From: Sandaracinaceae bacterium
GTDB taxonomy: Bacteria; Myxococcota_A; Polyangia; Polyangiales; Houyiibacteriaceae
Assembly (NCBI GenBank): GCA_020633055.1
Contig: JACKEJ010000007.1
Span: 372,001 to 436,000 of the forward strand
DNA: 64,000 bases
Direction of reading: 5' to 3'
Shown here one piece after another: positions 17,086 to 25,923 of the stretch. Positions within the stretch are counted from its first letter, which is position 1. The number at the start of each line of letters is the position of its first letter. Made by a program: the position numbers and the translations under genes. Below the pieces are notes generated by a model. It did no database searches and was not told where the DNA came from. It saw nothing but the letters and a program-made list of their open reading frames with translations.

Positions 17086-20000
17086 GGACCCTCCCCGGCG
17101 CCGCGTGGCGCGGTCGACGCTGCGCCGTCGTTCACATCGACGTCGGCGCAGTCCAGGGCTCCGTACCCACCGCCTCCCGGTGTCTCGATGCGGAGCACGT
17201 CGCCCGGCCCGACGCGCACGGCGAATTTTCCATCCATGGGCCGTGCGTTGAGCCAGTTGGCGCCGCGTGCGCCTGGGTGTCCTCCGGCCAGACCGAACGG
17301 CGCGCGGGTGCGCCTCTCGCTGAGCAGGCTCACATGGAGCGGCGCGAGGAACTCGAACTCGCGGACGAGTCCGTCGCCACCTCGCTGGCGGCCCGCCCCG
17401 CCAGACCCGGCGCGCAGCCCGAAGGTCCGGACCCGCACGGGGTAGCGGGCCTCGAGCAGCTCGGCGTCGGTGATGCGCGAATTGGTCATGTGCGTATGCA
17501 CTCCGGGCGCTCCCGGGTGTAGCGCGCTGGCGCCGGCGCCGCCTCCGATGGTCTCGTAGTATCCAAAGTGTTCGTCACCGAGCGTCAGGTTGTTCATGGT
17601 TCCCTGGCTCGCGGCAACCCGGCCGAGCGCCCCGAGCAGCACGTCCACCACGCGCTGCGACGTCTCCACATTTCCACCCGCCACGGCGCTCTCGGCCGGA
17701 GGGTCGAGCAAGCAACCGGGCGGCAGCGAGAGCTCGACCGCCCGCACGCATCCTGCGTTGAGAGGAACCTCCCGGGACACCAGTGCGCGCAGCACGTACA
17801 TGACGGCGGCACGCGTCACGGCGCGGGGCGCGTTGAGGTTGTTGGCGCGGGCGGGTCCCGTCCCCGCGAAGTCGAGGGACAGCCGCTGCCCCGAGACGCG
17901 CGCACACACCCGCACGGGCGTACCGTCGTCGAGGGCATCCTCGAAGTGGTGCTCCCCGTCCGGAATGCGGGCGATGGCCTCGGCCACCGAGGCTTCGGCG
18001 TCGTCCTGGACGTGAGCCATGTAGGCGTCCACCACCGCCCTGCCCTCTTGTTCGACAAGCTCGCGCAGCAAACGCTCCCCCAGGCGGTTCGCAGCGACCT
18101 GGGCCCGAAGATCGGCGATGTTCTCGTCTGGCCGCCGGGCGGGATACGGGCCGCCCGCGAGCGCCGCTCGCAGCGCTTCCACGTGCAGCTCCCCTTGGGC
18201 GACGATGCGCAGCGCGCGTAGCACGACCCCCTCCTCGACGAGCGAGGTCGAGAACGGCGGCATGGAACCAGGCGTGATGCCTCCGACGTCGGCATGGTGG
18301 CCTCGACACGCCACGAAGTACGCGGGCGCCGGGTCCTCCCCCACGTGCACGGGTGTGACCACCGTGATGTCCGGTAGGTGTGACCCTCCCCCCGCCGGGT
18401 CGTTGGTTGCGAACACGTCCCCCGGCGCCATCGCGGGGTGCGCGGCGCACACGGCGGCGACCGACTCGCTCATGGCGCCCAGGTGAACGGGGATGTGCGG
18501 CGCGTTCGCGATGAGCGCGCCCCGTGCGTCGAAGATGGCACACGAGAAGTCGAGGCGGTCACGGATGTTGGTGCTCATGGCGGTGCGCTCGAGCACGCTC
18601 CCCATCTGCTCGGCGATCGCCATGAAGCGGTGATGGAACACCTGCAGACGCACCGGATCGACCGAGGTGTCCCCGCGAGGCGCAGCGCGGGCCACTGGTC
18701 GCTCGTCGGTGAGCACGAGGATGCCCTCTGGCCCTCGTCGGAGGACGAAGCCCGGCTCCAGCACCAGTGTCCCCGTGGCCGCGAGGATCATCGCGGGTCC
18801 GTGCAGCTCGGCTGGGAGCTCCTCCTGAGCGTGCACAGGCACGAGCTGGCGGACGCCGTCGAGGAAGACGGGTGTCCGCATCGCCTGCGACGCGTCCCTC
18901 GAAGGCTCATTCGTGATCGCGTCGTCGTGCGCAGCGGTCGCGCGCTCGCGTGATTCGACCGACACGCGCGCCCGCACGGCGGCGACGCGCAGCGGCCTGT
19001 CACGCACGTAGCCGAAGAGCCGTCGGTGCTCGCGCTCGAACGCCGACGACATGCACGCGACGTCGCCGAACCGCACGGACAGCGACGTCTCGGTGCCCTC
19101 GGACCGTAGGTCCACGCTCAGCTCGATGCTCAACGCCACAGGGGCGTCCACACCGGCGAGGCCGCTCGCGTCTTTGGCGATGAGCGCTTCCCCCTCGGCC
19201 ACGAGCGCCTCTGCCAAAAGGCGGAGCGCCGGGAGGGCGGCGTCTTCGAGGCCCACACCGCCCGCGTCGCGCGTCCCGTGCCATGCCGTCGCTGCGACCC
19301 CTATGCCGTACGCCGAGAGCACGCCGGCCAGCGGATGCACCAGCAGGGTGCGGATGCCGAGGTCACGCGCGACGCGGCACGCGTACTGTCCACCGGCACC
19401 TCCGAACACGACGAGGGCGTGCTCGCGGACGTCGTGACCACGGGCGACCGATACCTTGCGGATGGCGTCGCCCATCGTGGCCGTGGCAACGTCGAGGAAG
19501 CCCTCGGCGACCCGCGCGCGAGACGCGTCGGTGTCACCGTAGCCGAGCTCGTGAGCGAGCTCGCCCAAGCGCGCCGCGACGCGCTCCGCATGCAGCGGAA
19601 ACGGGAAGCGCTCGGCGGGCACGCGGCCGAGGAAGTGCGCCACGTCCGTCAACGTGAGATCGACCGCATCCGGGTGGCCGTAGCAGAGGGGTCCTGGGCG
19701 GGCGCCAGCGCTCTCTGGACCGACCACCATGCGACGTCCCAGCAGGCGACAGATGGACCCACCTCCGGCCGCCACGGTGTGGATGTCGAGCATGGGCACC
19801 CGCAGCCGAGTCCCCGCGACACGCGCGTCGTACACGTGCTCGAGCGCACCGCCGTAGCGGCACACGTCCGTGCTCGTGCCACCCATGTCGAAGCCGACGA
19901 CCTGGCTCGCCCCTGTGAGCGCGGCCACCTTGCCGACGGCAACCGCACCTCCGGCGGGACCCGACAACACGGCGTCACGTCCGCGGAAGTGCGCCGCCTC

Positions 20001-20714
20001 CATCAAGTCGCCACTGCTCTGCATCAGTCGGATGCGGCTGCCGGGGAGCGCGGCCTCGAGCGACGTGACGAAGCTGCGGATGACGGGCGTCAAGTAGGCG
20101 TCGACCAAGCACGTCTCGGTGCGCGCCAGATAGCCCCGGACGTGCGCCACCTCGTGCGACAGCGTCACCCAGGAGAAGCCCGCCGCGTCTGCCAGCGCGC
20201 CGATCGCGCGCTCGTCCTCGGGCGCGATCGGGGAATGCATGAGGGCCACCGCCAAGGAGGTGATCCCCATCTCGCGGAGCTCGCGCAAGACCTCGCTGAC
20301 CGCACCCCGATCCAGATCGCGGAGCCGCGAACCATCGGCGGCGCTGCGTGCCCCCACTTCGCGCACGACCTCGTACAACGGCTCCGGTCGCTGGATCTCG
20401 AGCGCGAAGAGCTCGGGTCGCGCCTGGTCCCCGACCACCAGCAGATCACGGAAGCCTTCTGTCACGAGCAAGGCGGTGCGTGCGCCTCGGCGCTCGAGCA
20501 AGGCGTTGGTGGCGAGCGTCGTCCCGAGCCGTATGTCGCAAGGTGGAATCCGCGCGCCGTCCGCCAACGCCAAGAGCTGCCGGATGACGTCCAGGGGTGG
20601 CTCGTCCGTTGCGAGTTGCTTGGCCGTGCGAAAGCCCCCGCTCGCGAGCGGTGTGACTCCGTCGCAGAACGTGCCGCCGCGGTCGAGGTAGATGGGGTGG
20701 AGGGGCGGGGTCAC
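17082..20714 (-). CDS. 5-oxoprolinase / hydantoinase A-B fusion
   Basis: 1210 residues from GTG 20714. An ATG at 20747 would add 11 residues, but a -10 element sits between them (see 20722-20730), so the GTG is preferred. Residues 1-650 are the HyuA half (ASKHA-fold ATPase; DRGGTFCDG, RLGTTLATNALLERRG, GFDMGGTSTDV). Residues 670-1200 are the HyuB half (SLDFAGTGPARANNLNAP, LGDEHFGYYETIGGG, ETPGGGGYG). The fused form is typical of ATP-dependent 5-oxo-L-prolinase, which opens 5-oxoproline to glutamate. A related hydantoinase or acetone carboxylase-like activity cannot be excluded. It is followed by DUF2062 with a 4-base overlap. Confidence 0.9.
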   Translation of the reverse strand: MTPPLHPIYLDRGGTFCDGVTPLASGGFRTAKQLATDEPPLDVIRQLLALADGARIPPCDIRLGTTLATNALLERRGARTALLVTEGFRDLLVVGDQARPELFALEIQRPEPLYEVVREVGARSAADGSRLRDLDRGAVSEVLRELREMGITSLAVALMHSPIAPEDERAIGALADAAGFSWVTLSHEVAHVRGYLARTETCLVDAYLTPVIRSFVTSLEAALPGSRIRLMQSSGDLMEAAHFRGRDAVLSGPAGGAVAVGKVAALTGASQVVGFDMGGTSTDVCRYGGALEHVYDARVAGTRLRVPMLDIHTVAAGGGSICRLLGRRMVVGPESAGARPGPLCYGHPDAVDLTLTDVAHFLGRVPAERFPFPLHAERVAARLGELAHELGYGDTDASRARVAEGFLDVATATMGDAIRKVSVARGHDVREHALVVFGGAGGQYACRVARDLGIRTLLVHPLAGVLSAYGIGVAATAWHGTRDAGGVGLEDAALPALRLLAEALVAEGEALIAKDASGLAGVDAPVALSIELSVDLRSEGTETSLSVRFGDVACMSSAFEREHRRLFGYVRDRPLRVAAVRARVSVESRERATAAHDDAITNEPSRDASQAMRTPVFLDGVRQLVPVHAQEELPAELHGPAMILAATGTLVLEPGFVLRRGPEGILVLTDERPVARAAPRGDTSVDPVRLQVFHHRFMAIAEQMGSVLERTAMSTNIRDRLDFSCAIFDARGALIANAPHIPVHLGAMSESVAAVCAAHPAMAPGDVFATNDPAGGGSHLPDITVVTPVHVGEDPAPAYFVACRGHHADVGGITPGSMPPFSTSLVEEGVVLRALRIVAQGELHVEALRAALAGGPYPARRPDENIADLRAQVAANRLGERLLRELVEQEGRAVVDAYMAHVQDDAEASVAEAIARIPDGEHHFEDALDDGTPVRVCARVSGQRLSLDFAGTGPARANNLNAPRAVTRAAVMYVLRALVSREVPLNAGCVRAVELSLPPGCLLDPPAESAVAGGNVETSQRVVDVLLGALGRVAASQGTMNNLTLGDEHFGYYETIGGGAGASALHPGAPGVHTHMTNSRITDAELLEARYPVRVRTFGLRAGSGGAGRQRGGDGLVREFEFLAPLHVSLLSERRTRAPFGLAGGHPGARGANWLNARPMDGKFAVRVGPGDVLRIETPGGGGYGALDCADVDVNDGAASTAPRGAGEGP

Positions 20715-20721
20715 CGTGGCG

Positions 20722-20730
20722 AGCCTAGCA
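20722..20730 (-). promoter_or_regulatory. Extended -10 element TGCTAGGCT before the oxoprolinase GTG
   Basis: On the minus strand TGCTAGGCT is followed by exactly 7 bases and then GTG 20714. Transcription would start at or one base before the start codon, so the mRNA would be leaderless. No good -35 is seen, which is usual for extended -10 promoters. Confidence 0.4.
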
Positions 20731-20913
20731 GGCCGCCGCATCGCCATCGCGCCTGGGTCGACGCTTGCGATTCCGATGTGGCGCGATCTCGGGAGCGGCA
20801 GGAATCGCCGATAATCGTCACATTGAAATTGCTCGCGATTTTGAAATGGCGGATTGCAAAGATGCGCAGGCAGTCAAGGTTTTTGTGGACTTCTGAGCTG
20901 TGACACGCGACGG

Positions 20914-21876
20914 ATGAGCACCGCTATGTCCCTCGAAGAGGTTCAAGTCTCATCACTGATACCGGCCAGCCCCAACGCCATCTACGCCGCGTGGATGGAC
21001 TCGAGGCGGCACAGCGCCATTACGGGCTCGGTCGCGGTGATCAACCCTTGGGTCGGAGGTCGCGTCAGCGCGCGGGCTCGCTTCGTCGAAGCGACGCACG
21101 TGAAGCTGGACACCGGCAAGCAGATCCTCCTGGCATGGCGCACCCAGGACTTTCCGCCAGAGGCCGCTGACTCGCACGTGGAGATCCTCTTGCAGCCCGC
21201 CGCGGGTGGCACGAAGGTGAGCATTCATCACACGCAGATCCCGGCGGGACACTCCGCGGCCGCTCGGGAGATCTGGCGCGCCGCCTACCTGGATCCGATG
21301 AAGCGCTACTTCGGAAAGTCGGGTGCCATGGAAGCGGCTCACCGCGCGGCCACCCGAGCAGGGCAGATGCCCACGGCGGACATGGTGGGCATGCGACGCG
21401 CCCGGACCCCGATCACCTCGGCCGGCAACGTGCATGCGCCGATGATGACAGACGACCCCCCGCCCAAAGCGCGCCGCGTCATCCTGCGCAAGAAGAAGGG
21501 TTCCACGCAGTCCGATCCTCCCGTGACGGCTGCGCCGCCCGCCTCGAAGAAGGCCACCGAGCGCGCGAGCCACGATACACGGGGCTCGCAGCCGGGGACG
21601 AAGACGACCGCATCCAGCAGGTCGACACAGACGGTGTCGCCCGCCAGCACATCCAGTACCAAGCGCGTCAAGGCCGCTCCCAAGAAGGCCGCGCCCAAGA
21701 AGGCCGCTCCCAAGAAGGCCGCGCCCAGGAAGGCCGCTCCCAAGAAGGCCGCGCCCAAGAAGGCCGCTCCCAAGAAGGCCGCTCCCAAGAAGGCCGCTCC
21801 CAAGAAGGCCGCTCCCAAGCAGGCCGCGCCCAAGAAGGCCGCGCCCAAGAAGACTGCTCCCAAGAAGCGTCGTTGA
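20914..21876 (+). CDS. SRPBCC (AHSA1-like) domain fused to histone-H1-like KAAPK tail
   Basis: 320 residues from ATG 20914. Residues 10-150 are an AHSA1/START-like fold: SLIPASPNAIYAAWMDSRRH, WVGGRVSARARFVE, KQILLAWRTQDFPPEA and the closing helix IWRAAYLDPMKRYFG. A linker with Arg/Lys (RRVILRKKKG) leads to 13 near-perfect AAPKK repeats (residues 254-318) ending in Arg-Arg. Such tails resemble eukaryotic linker histones and bacterial Hc1/HupS-like DNA-binding tails. A nucleoid or RNA-binding role with a ligand-binding head is plausible but unproven. The upstream 200 bases (shared with the divergent oxoprolinase gene) are unusually AT-rich and probably hold promoters. Confidence 0.8.
   Translation: MSTAMSLEEVQVSSLIPASPNAIYAAWMDSRRHSAITGSVAVINPWVGGRVSARARFVEATHVKLDTGKQILLAWRTQDFPPEAADSHVEILLQPAAGGTKVSIHHTQIPAGHSAAAREIWRAAYLDPMKRYFGKSGAMEAAHRAATRAGQMPTADMVGMRRARTPITSAGNVHAPMMTDDPPPKARRVILRKKKGSTQSDPPVTAAPPASKKATERASHDTRGSQPGTKTTASSRSTQTVSPASTSSTKRVKAAPKKAAPKKAAPKKAAPRKAAPKKAAPKKAAPKKAAPKKAAPKKAAPKQAAPKKAAPKKTAPKKRR
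21673..21867 (+). repeat. 13 tandem 15-bp repeats coding for AAPKK
   Basis: Thirteen units of GCYCCCAAGAAGGCC-type sequence (about 15 bases, in frame) with few substitutions (one Arg for Lys, one Gln, one Thr). The near-identity at DNA level, not just protein level, indicates recent slippage or unequal crossing-over, so copy number probably varies between strains. Confidence 0.95.
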
Positions 21877-21973
21877 ATCGCCACGTCGTCTGGTCAGACT
21901 TCGATGCTGCCTGGTGCGGCCCTTCACGTGCCGCGCACCAGAGAACTCCAGCGCTACTCTGCCCGCGGGGAGC

Positions 21974-22933
21974 TCAGCGTGGTGTCCGCAGGTCCGCCTC
22001 GGCCGACACGAGCGCCGTCAAGACTTCGTGCGAGATGCGCCGCGCAGACGAAGAGCCGGATCCCTGAAACCGATCGGGATGGAGGCTGCGCGCGAGCCTC
22101 CGCAGCGCGACCCGCGCCTGCTCGGGCCGCGCCGTGGAAGGGAGGTCGAGGAGGGCCCACGGCGTGGCGTGACGCTGCACTTCACGATGCTTGCGCAGCA
22201 GCAGGCCATAGGAGTCGGGGCCGCGTGGCGCGATGGCGCGCACCAGCTTCAACGCCGTGAGCGTGCGCAGCGCGCGCAGACTCCCGGCAGATGCCGCGAG
22301 CACCGCGTCCACCTGACACGCCCCTGCGCGCAGCATCGACATCATGGCCAGCTCACTCGGGTCGAGAGACACGTCCGCCAAGAGCTGCTCCCCGAGTGGC
22401 GTCAGCTCCAACACTTCGTCGCCGAACTTGCGTCGTAGCAGCGCCGGGTCTTCCCCCATGAGCGCCTCGCGCATCGCCCCCAAGACGAGCTCGGCGACGT
22501 TCACGGGCTCGTCGAGGAGAGGCACCCCAATCTCGGGCGTGCCCGCGCGGAAGCGGAAGTCGGCATCGCGGAAGGAGAACAGCCTCAGCAGCCTGCGTTG
22601 AAGCTGCAACCGGAGCGCCCTCGTGAGCTCCTCCCGGGTCACGCGCCCGCTCTGCACCAGCCACTCCCCCACCGGCCCGGCTGGTGCGTCGTCCACGACG
22701 AGCGCCGCTTCCGAGCCCAACGCGCCGGACGCCACGAGCAAGTCCCCGAGGGCATTCTCGTCGGGTTCCGAGAGCGCGATCGCGCGCGGCGTGCCAGCGA
22801 CGATGCTGACACGTGCGTCGGAGGGTCCCCGCTCGACGCCGCTCGCGACGACCTCGAGGACCCCGGTGGCGGCCGACCGGGTGAGCGTCAGGAGGGCACG
22901 CGAGAGAGCGGTGGCTGCTGGGAGTCGGTCCAC
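21974..22933 (-). CDS. DUF4388-type protein with C-terminal J domain
   Basis: 319 residues from GTG 22933; a GTG at 22951 is possible, but the promoter -10 element lies between. Residues 1-150 resemble DUF4388 (PATAN) modules of Myxococcota: TRSAATGVLEV, SIVAGTPRAIAL, LGDLLVASGAL, VTREELTRALRLQLQRRLLRLF. The middle is helical. The C-terminal 60 residues form a J-like domain: WALLDLPSTARPEQARVALRRLA then SLHPDRF, carrying the HPD motif that stimulates Hsp70. DUF4388 proteins are linked to two-component and gliding regulation. The combination suggests recruitment of DnaK to a signalling complex (inference). It shares a promoter design with the next minus-strand gene. Confidence 0.7.
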   Translation of the reverse strand: MDRLPAATALSRALLTLTRSAATGVLEVVASGVERGPSDARVSIVAGTPRAIALSEPDENALGDLLVASGALGSEAALVVDDAPAGPVGEWLVQSGRVTREELTRALRLQLQRRLLRLFSFRDADFRFRAGTPEIGVPLLDEPVNVAELVLGAMREALMGEDPALLRRKFGDEVLELTPLGEQLLADVSLDPSELAMMSMLRAGACQVDAVLAASAGSLRALRTLTALKLVRAIAPRGPDSYGLLLRKHREVQRHATPWALLDLPSTARPEQARVALRRLARSLHPDRFQGSGSSSARRISHEVLTALVSAEADLRTPR

Positions 22934-22939
22934 TCCGTT

Positions 22940-22969
22940 CCGATACGACACACGCCATCACGGCGGCAA
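22940..22969 (-). promoter_or_regulatory. Leaderless promoter of the DUF4388/J gene
   Basis: On the minus strand TTGCCG (22964-22969), an 18-base spacer, TATCGG (22940-22945), then 6 bases and GTG 22933. The stretch TATCGGAACGGAGTG matches TATAGGAACGGCGTG before the gene at 24024 in 13 of 15 bases. Confidence 0.55.
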
Positions 22970-23031
22970 CTTTCCGACAACGCGCGTGACGACGGCGGTA
23001 GAGCGACGCGGCCAGCGCGCCGCACACGGCG

Positions 23032-24024
23032 CTACGGGGTGTAGGGGCTGAGCGAGAGCGTGGTGCGGATGTCACGCGAGCGATGACCTACGGCCCCGCG
23101 CGTCACGCCGTAGCGGTCTGCGATGTTCTGCTGACTCAGCCCCAACCCGCGCAGCTGCGACACGGTGTACTCGACGGCTGCGGCCAGGACGTCGGGACGC
23201 CCGACGGCGTCGCGCAAGCCGATGTAGTCGTCGAGGACGTCACGCGCGCAGTTGATGTCGTCCGGATCGAAGCCGCCCGCGATCATCTGGTCCACCAGCA
23301 ACGCGGCCACGGACTCCGTGAACTCGTCCTCGCAGCCCGACATGTCCTCGACGGCATCGTCGATGGCACCGTCGGCGACGGACCCAACACGACCCATGAC
23401 GCCCTTGACCGCACGCGGTCGCTTGGCAGGGGCCCCTTGCTCGATCCACTCCTGTAGCGAGCGGTGCTCCTTGTGGCGAGGAGCGAGGGCGACCGCCTCC
23501 CGCGCGAGCACGAGGGCCTCCACCAGCTTGCCCCTGCGCGCCAGGCAGTGGGCCAAGGACGCCACAACCTCATCGTGGAGAGGCTCTTGTTCGTACGCCA
23601 CCCGCAGGTGCTGTTCGGCGCCAACCAGGTCGTCCAGCCCGACGTCCAACAGGTGCCCCAGGTTGTGGTGGTACCAAGGCGTGCCTGGTGCAAAGCCGAG
23701 CGCGCGCCGGTAGCACCGGGCCGCGTACGCGTAGTTGCCGAGCAGCGCCTGACAGAGGCCCATCAGCGCGTGAAGTACGTCGCCGTGCCGGGGATGCCCC
23801 GCGTCGATCGCGCGGCGCAGATGCAGCGCAGCGCGCCACGGGTTGTCCTCGAGGTGTAGCTCGGCCAGGTGACGGTGCGCGAAGATGGCGGAGTCGCTTC
23901 CCACCGGAGCCTCGCGCGCGAGGTCGATCAGCGCACGTTCGATGTCGGCGCGACGACCACTCGACAGCGCTCGCTCTGCGCGCAGCTGAAGCTCCCTGAT
24001 GGTCGGTTGCCCGCGTTCGCTCAC
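23032..24024 (-). CDS. TPR protein with C-terminal helix-turn-helix
   Basis: 330 residues from GTG 24024; upstream in-frame codons read through a Leu-Gly-Val repeat that belongs to the opposite-strand gene and are rejected. Residues 10-220 are TPR-like helices (AIFAHRHLAELHLEDNPW, ALLGNYAYAARCYRRALGFA, LARRGKLVEALVLAREAVAL). An acidic helical domain follows (about 235-290), and the last 35 residues contain a helix-turn-helix: LSQQNIADRYGVTRGAVGHRSRDI. It is probably a DNA-binding regulator with a protein-interaction arm. It is divergent from the symporter gene. Confidence 0.7.
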   Translation of the reverse strand: MSERGQPTIRELQLRAERALSSGRRADIERALIDLAREAPVGSDSAIFAHRHLAELHLEDNPWRAALHLRRAIDAGHPRHGDVLHALMGLCQALLGNYAYAARCYRRALGFAPGTPWYHHNLGHLLDVGLDDLVGAEQHLRVAYEQEPLHDEVVASLAHCLARRGKLVEALVLAREAVALAPRHKEHRSLQEWIEQGAPAKRPRAVKGVMGRVGSVADGAIDDAVEDMSGCEDEFTESVAALLVDQMIAGGFDPDDINCARDVLDDYIGLRDAVGRPDVLAAAVEYTVSQLRGLGLSQQNIADRYGVTRGAVGHRSRDIRTTLSLSPYTP

Positions 24025-24030
24025 GCCGTT

Positions 24031-24059
24031 CCTATACCCGGGGGTCGCGCGGGGTTCAA
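24031..24059 (-). promoter_or_regulatory. Consensus-like leaderless promoter of the TPR/HTH gene
   Basis: Minus strand: TTGAAC (24054-24059), exactly 17 bases, TATAGG (24031-24036), 6 bases, GTG 24024. The predicted transcription start coincides with the G of the start codon. This is the cleanest sigma-70-type promoter seen in the window. Confidence 0.65.
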
Positions 24060-24117
24060 GGTCGTTCGCACGCCACGCGGGCCGCGCATTCCCCGGCGAG
24101 GGGTGAAGTGTGCACCC

Positions 24118-25863
24118 ATGTGTGCCATGGTCCGCGACATGAGTGAGCCCACGGTCGCGCTGCGCGCGGCGCCGTTCTCTTCGTGCGTGGCCCTGACCGC
24201 GGTCCTGTTCGCGACCGGCGCATCTGCTGCGCGCGCCCAAGACACCCAAGACACCCAAAACACCCAAGACACCCAAGACACCGAAGACGCCCAAGGCCAT
24301 AGGGACCTCGACGGCAGCGCGGACAGCACAGCGCCGGGACCGGGAGACACCTCGCATTTGGCGACGCCGCCCCCTGAGCCTTCACGGATGGCGCGGCGGA
24401 TCGAAGCCGTGGACGCGCAGTTCGGCCGCTGGGTGGTCGTACCGATCGCCAGCGTGCTCATGAAGGACGTGTGGTTCTGGGACGACGGTGGCGACCCGAC
24501 CGACAACACGAAGGTCCCGTTCATCGTGGCTTGGCTCATCCTCGGTGCGGTCTTCTTCACCTTCCGCTTTCGTTTCATCAACGTGCGGGCGTTCACGCAC
24601 GCGCTGCGCGTCGTGCGCGGGGACTTCGACGATCCTTCGCACGCGGGCGAGGTGTCGCACTTCCAAGCGCTGTCCTCCGCGCTCTCGGCGACCGTGGGTC
24701 TGGGCAACATCGCGGGCGTCGCGGTCGCGGTGAAGCTGGGTGGCCCCGGCGCGCTCTTTTGGATGGTGGTCGCCGCCTTCTTCGGCATGACGTCCAAGTT
24801 CGCGGAGTGCACGCTCGGTCAGATGTATCGCAGCGTGGACGAGACCGGGCGCGTCCTGGGTGGCCCGATGCAGTACCTGAAGCGTGGGTTCGCCGAGCTG
24901 GGGATGACCCGGCTGGGCAAGGTCATGGCGACCCTGTTTGCGGTGCTGTGCATCGGCGGCAGCTTTGGCGGCGGGAACATGTTCCAGAGCAACCAGAGCT
25001 ATCAGGGCGTCATTCAGATCATCCCCGCGCTCGACAACGCCGCGGGGAAGCTCATCTACGGCGTGCTCCTCGCCGCGCTGGTGGGCGTCGTGATCATCGG
25101 TGGCATCAAGCGCATCGGACAGGTGGCCTCGGCCATCGTGCCGCTCATGTGCGGGCTCTACCTCATCGCGGGCCTCATCGTGCTGGTGACCAACGTGAGC
25201 GCCATCCCAGCCGCCTTCGCGCTCATCTTCGAACGCGCGTTCGCGCCGCAGGCGGTCAGCGGAGGCGTCGTCGGTGTGCTCGCGGTAGGCTTCCAGCGCG
25301 CCGCGTTCTCCAACGAGGCGGGCGTGGGCTCAGCCGCCATCGCGCACTCCGCCGCCGCCACCGACGAGCCCATCCGCGAGGGCATCGTGGCGTCCATCGG
25401 CCCCTTCATCGACACAGTGGTGGTGTGTCTGATGACGGGCCTCGTGCTGATCGTAACGGGCGCGTGGACCGCCGACGCGGAGGGCGTCGCGCTCACCTCG
25501 ATCGCGTTCCAGCGCGTGGTGCCCTGGTTCCCAGACGTGCTCAGCGTGGCCGTGTTCCTGTTCGCCTACAGCACCCTCATCAGCTGGAGCTACTACGGCG
25601 AGCGCTGCTGGGCGTACCTGGTGGGTGAGGGCAAGAGCCTCTGGTACAAGTTGATGTACCTCGGGGCGGTGGTGCTCGGCTCGGTGCTCAAGCTGGGGAG
25701 CGTGATCGACTTCAGCGACATGATGATCCTCGGCATGGCGCTCCCGAACATCGTCGGCGTCATCATCCTCAGCCCGAAGATCGGGACCGCGCTCGACACC
25801 TACTGGGCCAAACTGAAGAGCGGACAGATGACGGTCAACCGAGGCACGCCGCAGACGTTCTGA
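24118..25863 (+). CDS. Sodium:alanine symporter family (AGCS) protein with secretion-like N-terminal extension
   Basis: 581 residues from ATG 24118, chosen for the GAGGGGTGAAG ribosome site about 9 bases upstream; ATGs at 24127 and 24139 are alternatives. The AGCS core (about 130-575) has the signature LSATVGLGNIAGVAVAVKLG, GGPMQYL, GGIKRIGQVAS, FSNEAGVGSAAIAHSAA and about ten membrane helices. It imports alanine or glycine with Na+. Unusually, a signal-peptide-like stretch ending ASAARAQ and a hydrophilic DTQ-repeat linker (about residues 42-95) precede the core. Such extensions are known in some marine and myxobacterial AGCS proteins. Confidence 0.93.
   Translation: MCAMVRDMSEPTVALRAAPFSSCVALTAVLFATGASAARAQDTQDTQNTQDTQDTEDAQGHRDLDGSADSTAPGPGDTSHLATPPPEPSRMARRIEAVDAQFGRWVVVPIASVLMKDVWFWDDGGDPTDNTKVPFIVAWLILGAVFFTFRFRFINVRAFTHALRVVRGDFDDPSHAGEVSHFQALSSALSATVGLGNIAGVAVAVKLGGPGALFWMVVAAFFGMTSKFAECTLGQMYRSVDETGRVLGGPMQYLKRGFAELGMTRLGKVMATLFAVLCIGGSFGGGNMFQSNQSYQGVIQIIPALDNAAGKLIYGVLLAALVGVVIIGGIKRIGQVASAIVPLMCGLYLIAGLIVLVTNVSAIPAAFALIFERAFAPQAVSGGVVGVLAVGFQRAAFSNEAGVGSAAIAHSAAATDEPIREGIVASIGPFIDTVVVCLMTGLVLIVTGAWTADAEGVALTSIAFQRVVPWFPDVLSVAVFLFAYSTLISWSYYGERCWAYLVGEGKSLWYKLMYLGAVVLGSVLKLGSVIDFSDMMILGMALPNIVGVIILSPKIGTALDTYWAKLKSGQMTVNRGTPQTF
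24241..24294 (+). repeat. Six 9-bp tandem repeats (GACACCCAA-type)
   Basis: Six in-frame units coding for Asp-Thr-Gln-type triplets inside the N-terminal linker of the symporter. The last two units are diverged. A likely site of strain-to-strain length variation without frame change. Confidence 0.9.
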
Positions 25864-25867
25864 CCAC

Positions 25868-25898
25868 GCGCGGAGGCTCGCTCGAGCGCCCCTCGCGC
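25868..25898. terminator. Hairpin between convergent symporter and mutS2 genes
   Basis: GCGC-GAGG on the left (25868-25876, one bulged G) pairs with CCTC-GCGC on the right (25891-25898) around a 14-base loop, in the 60-base gap between convergent genes. No T-run. Low confidence. Confidence 0.3.
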
Positions 25899-25923
25899 AC
25901 GGACGCGCGCTCTGACAGCCCGC

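Noticed and set aside
21339..21884. Minus-strand hydrophobic repeat protein (LGAAF repeats)
   Set aside because: It is the reverse complement of the AAPKK repeat; the plus-strand gene has a real domain upstream.
24241..24294. Possible CRISPR-like short repeat
   Set aside because: Units are contiguous 9-mers without spacers and code in frame inside the symporter gene.
24025..24357. N-terminal extension of the TPR/HTH gene with Leu-Gly-Val repeats
   Set aside because: Reverse reading of the 9-bp repeat in the divergent symporter gene; a strong promoter lies at 24031-24059.
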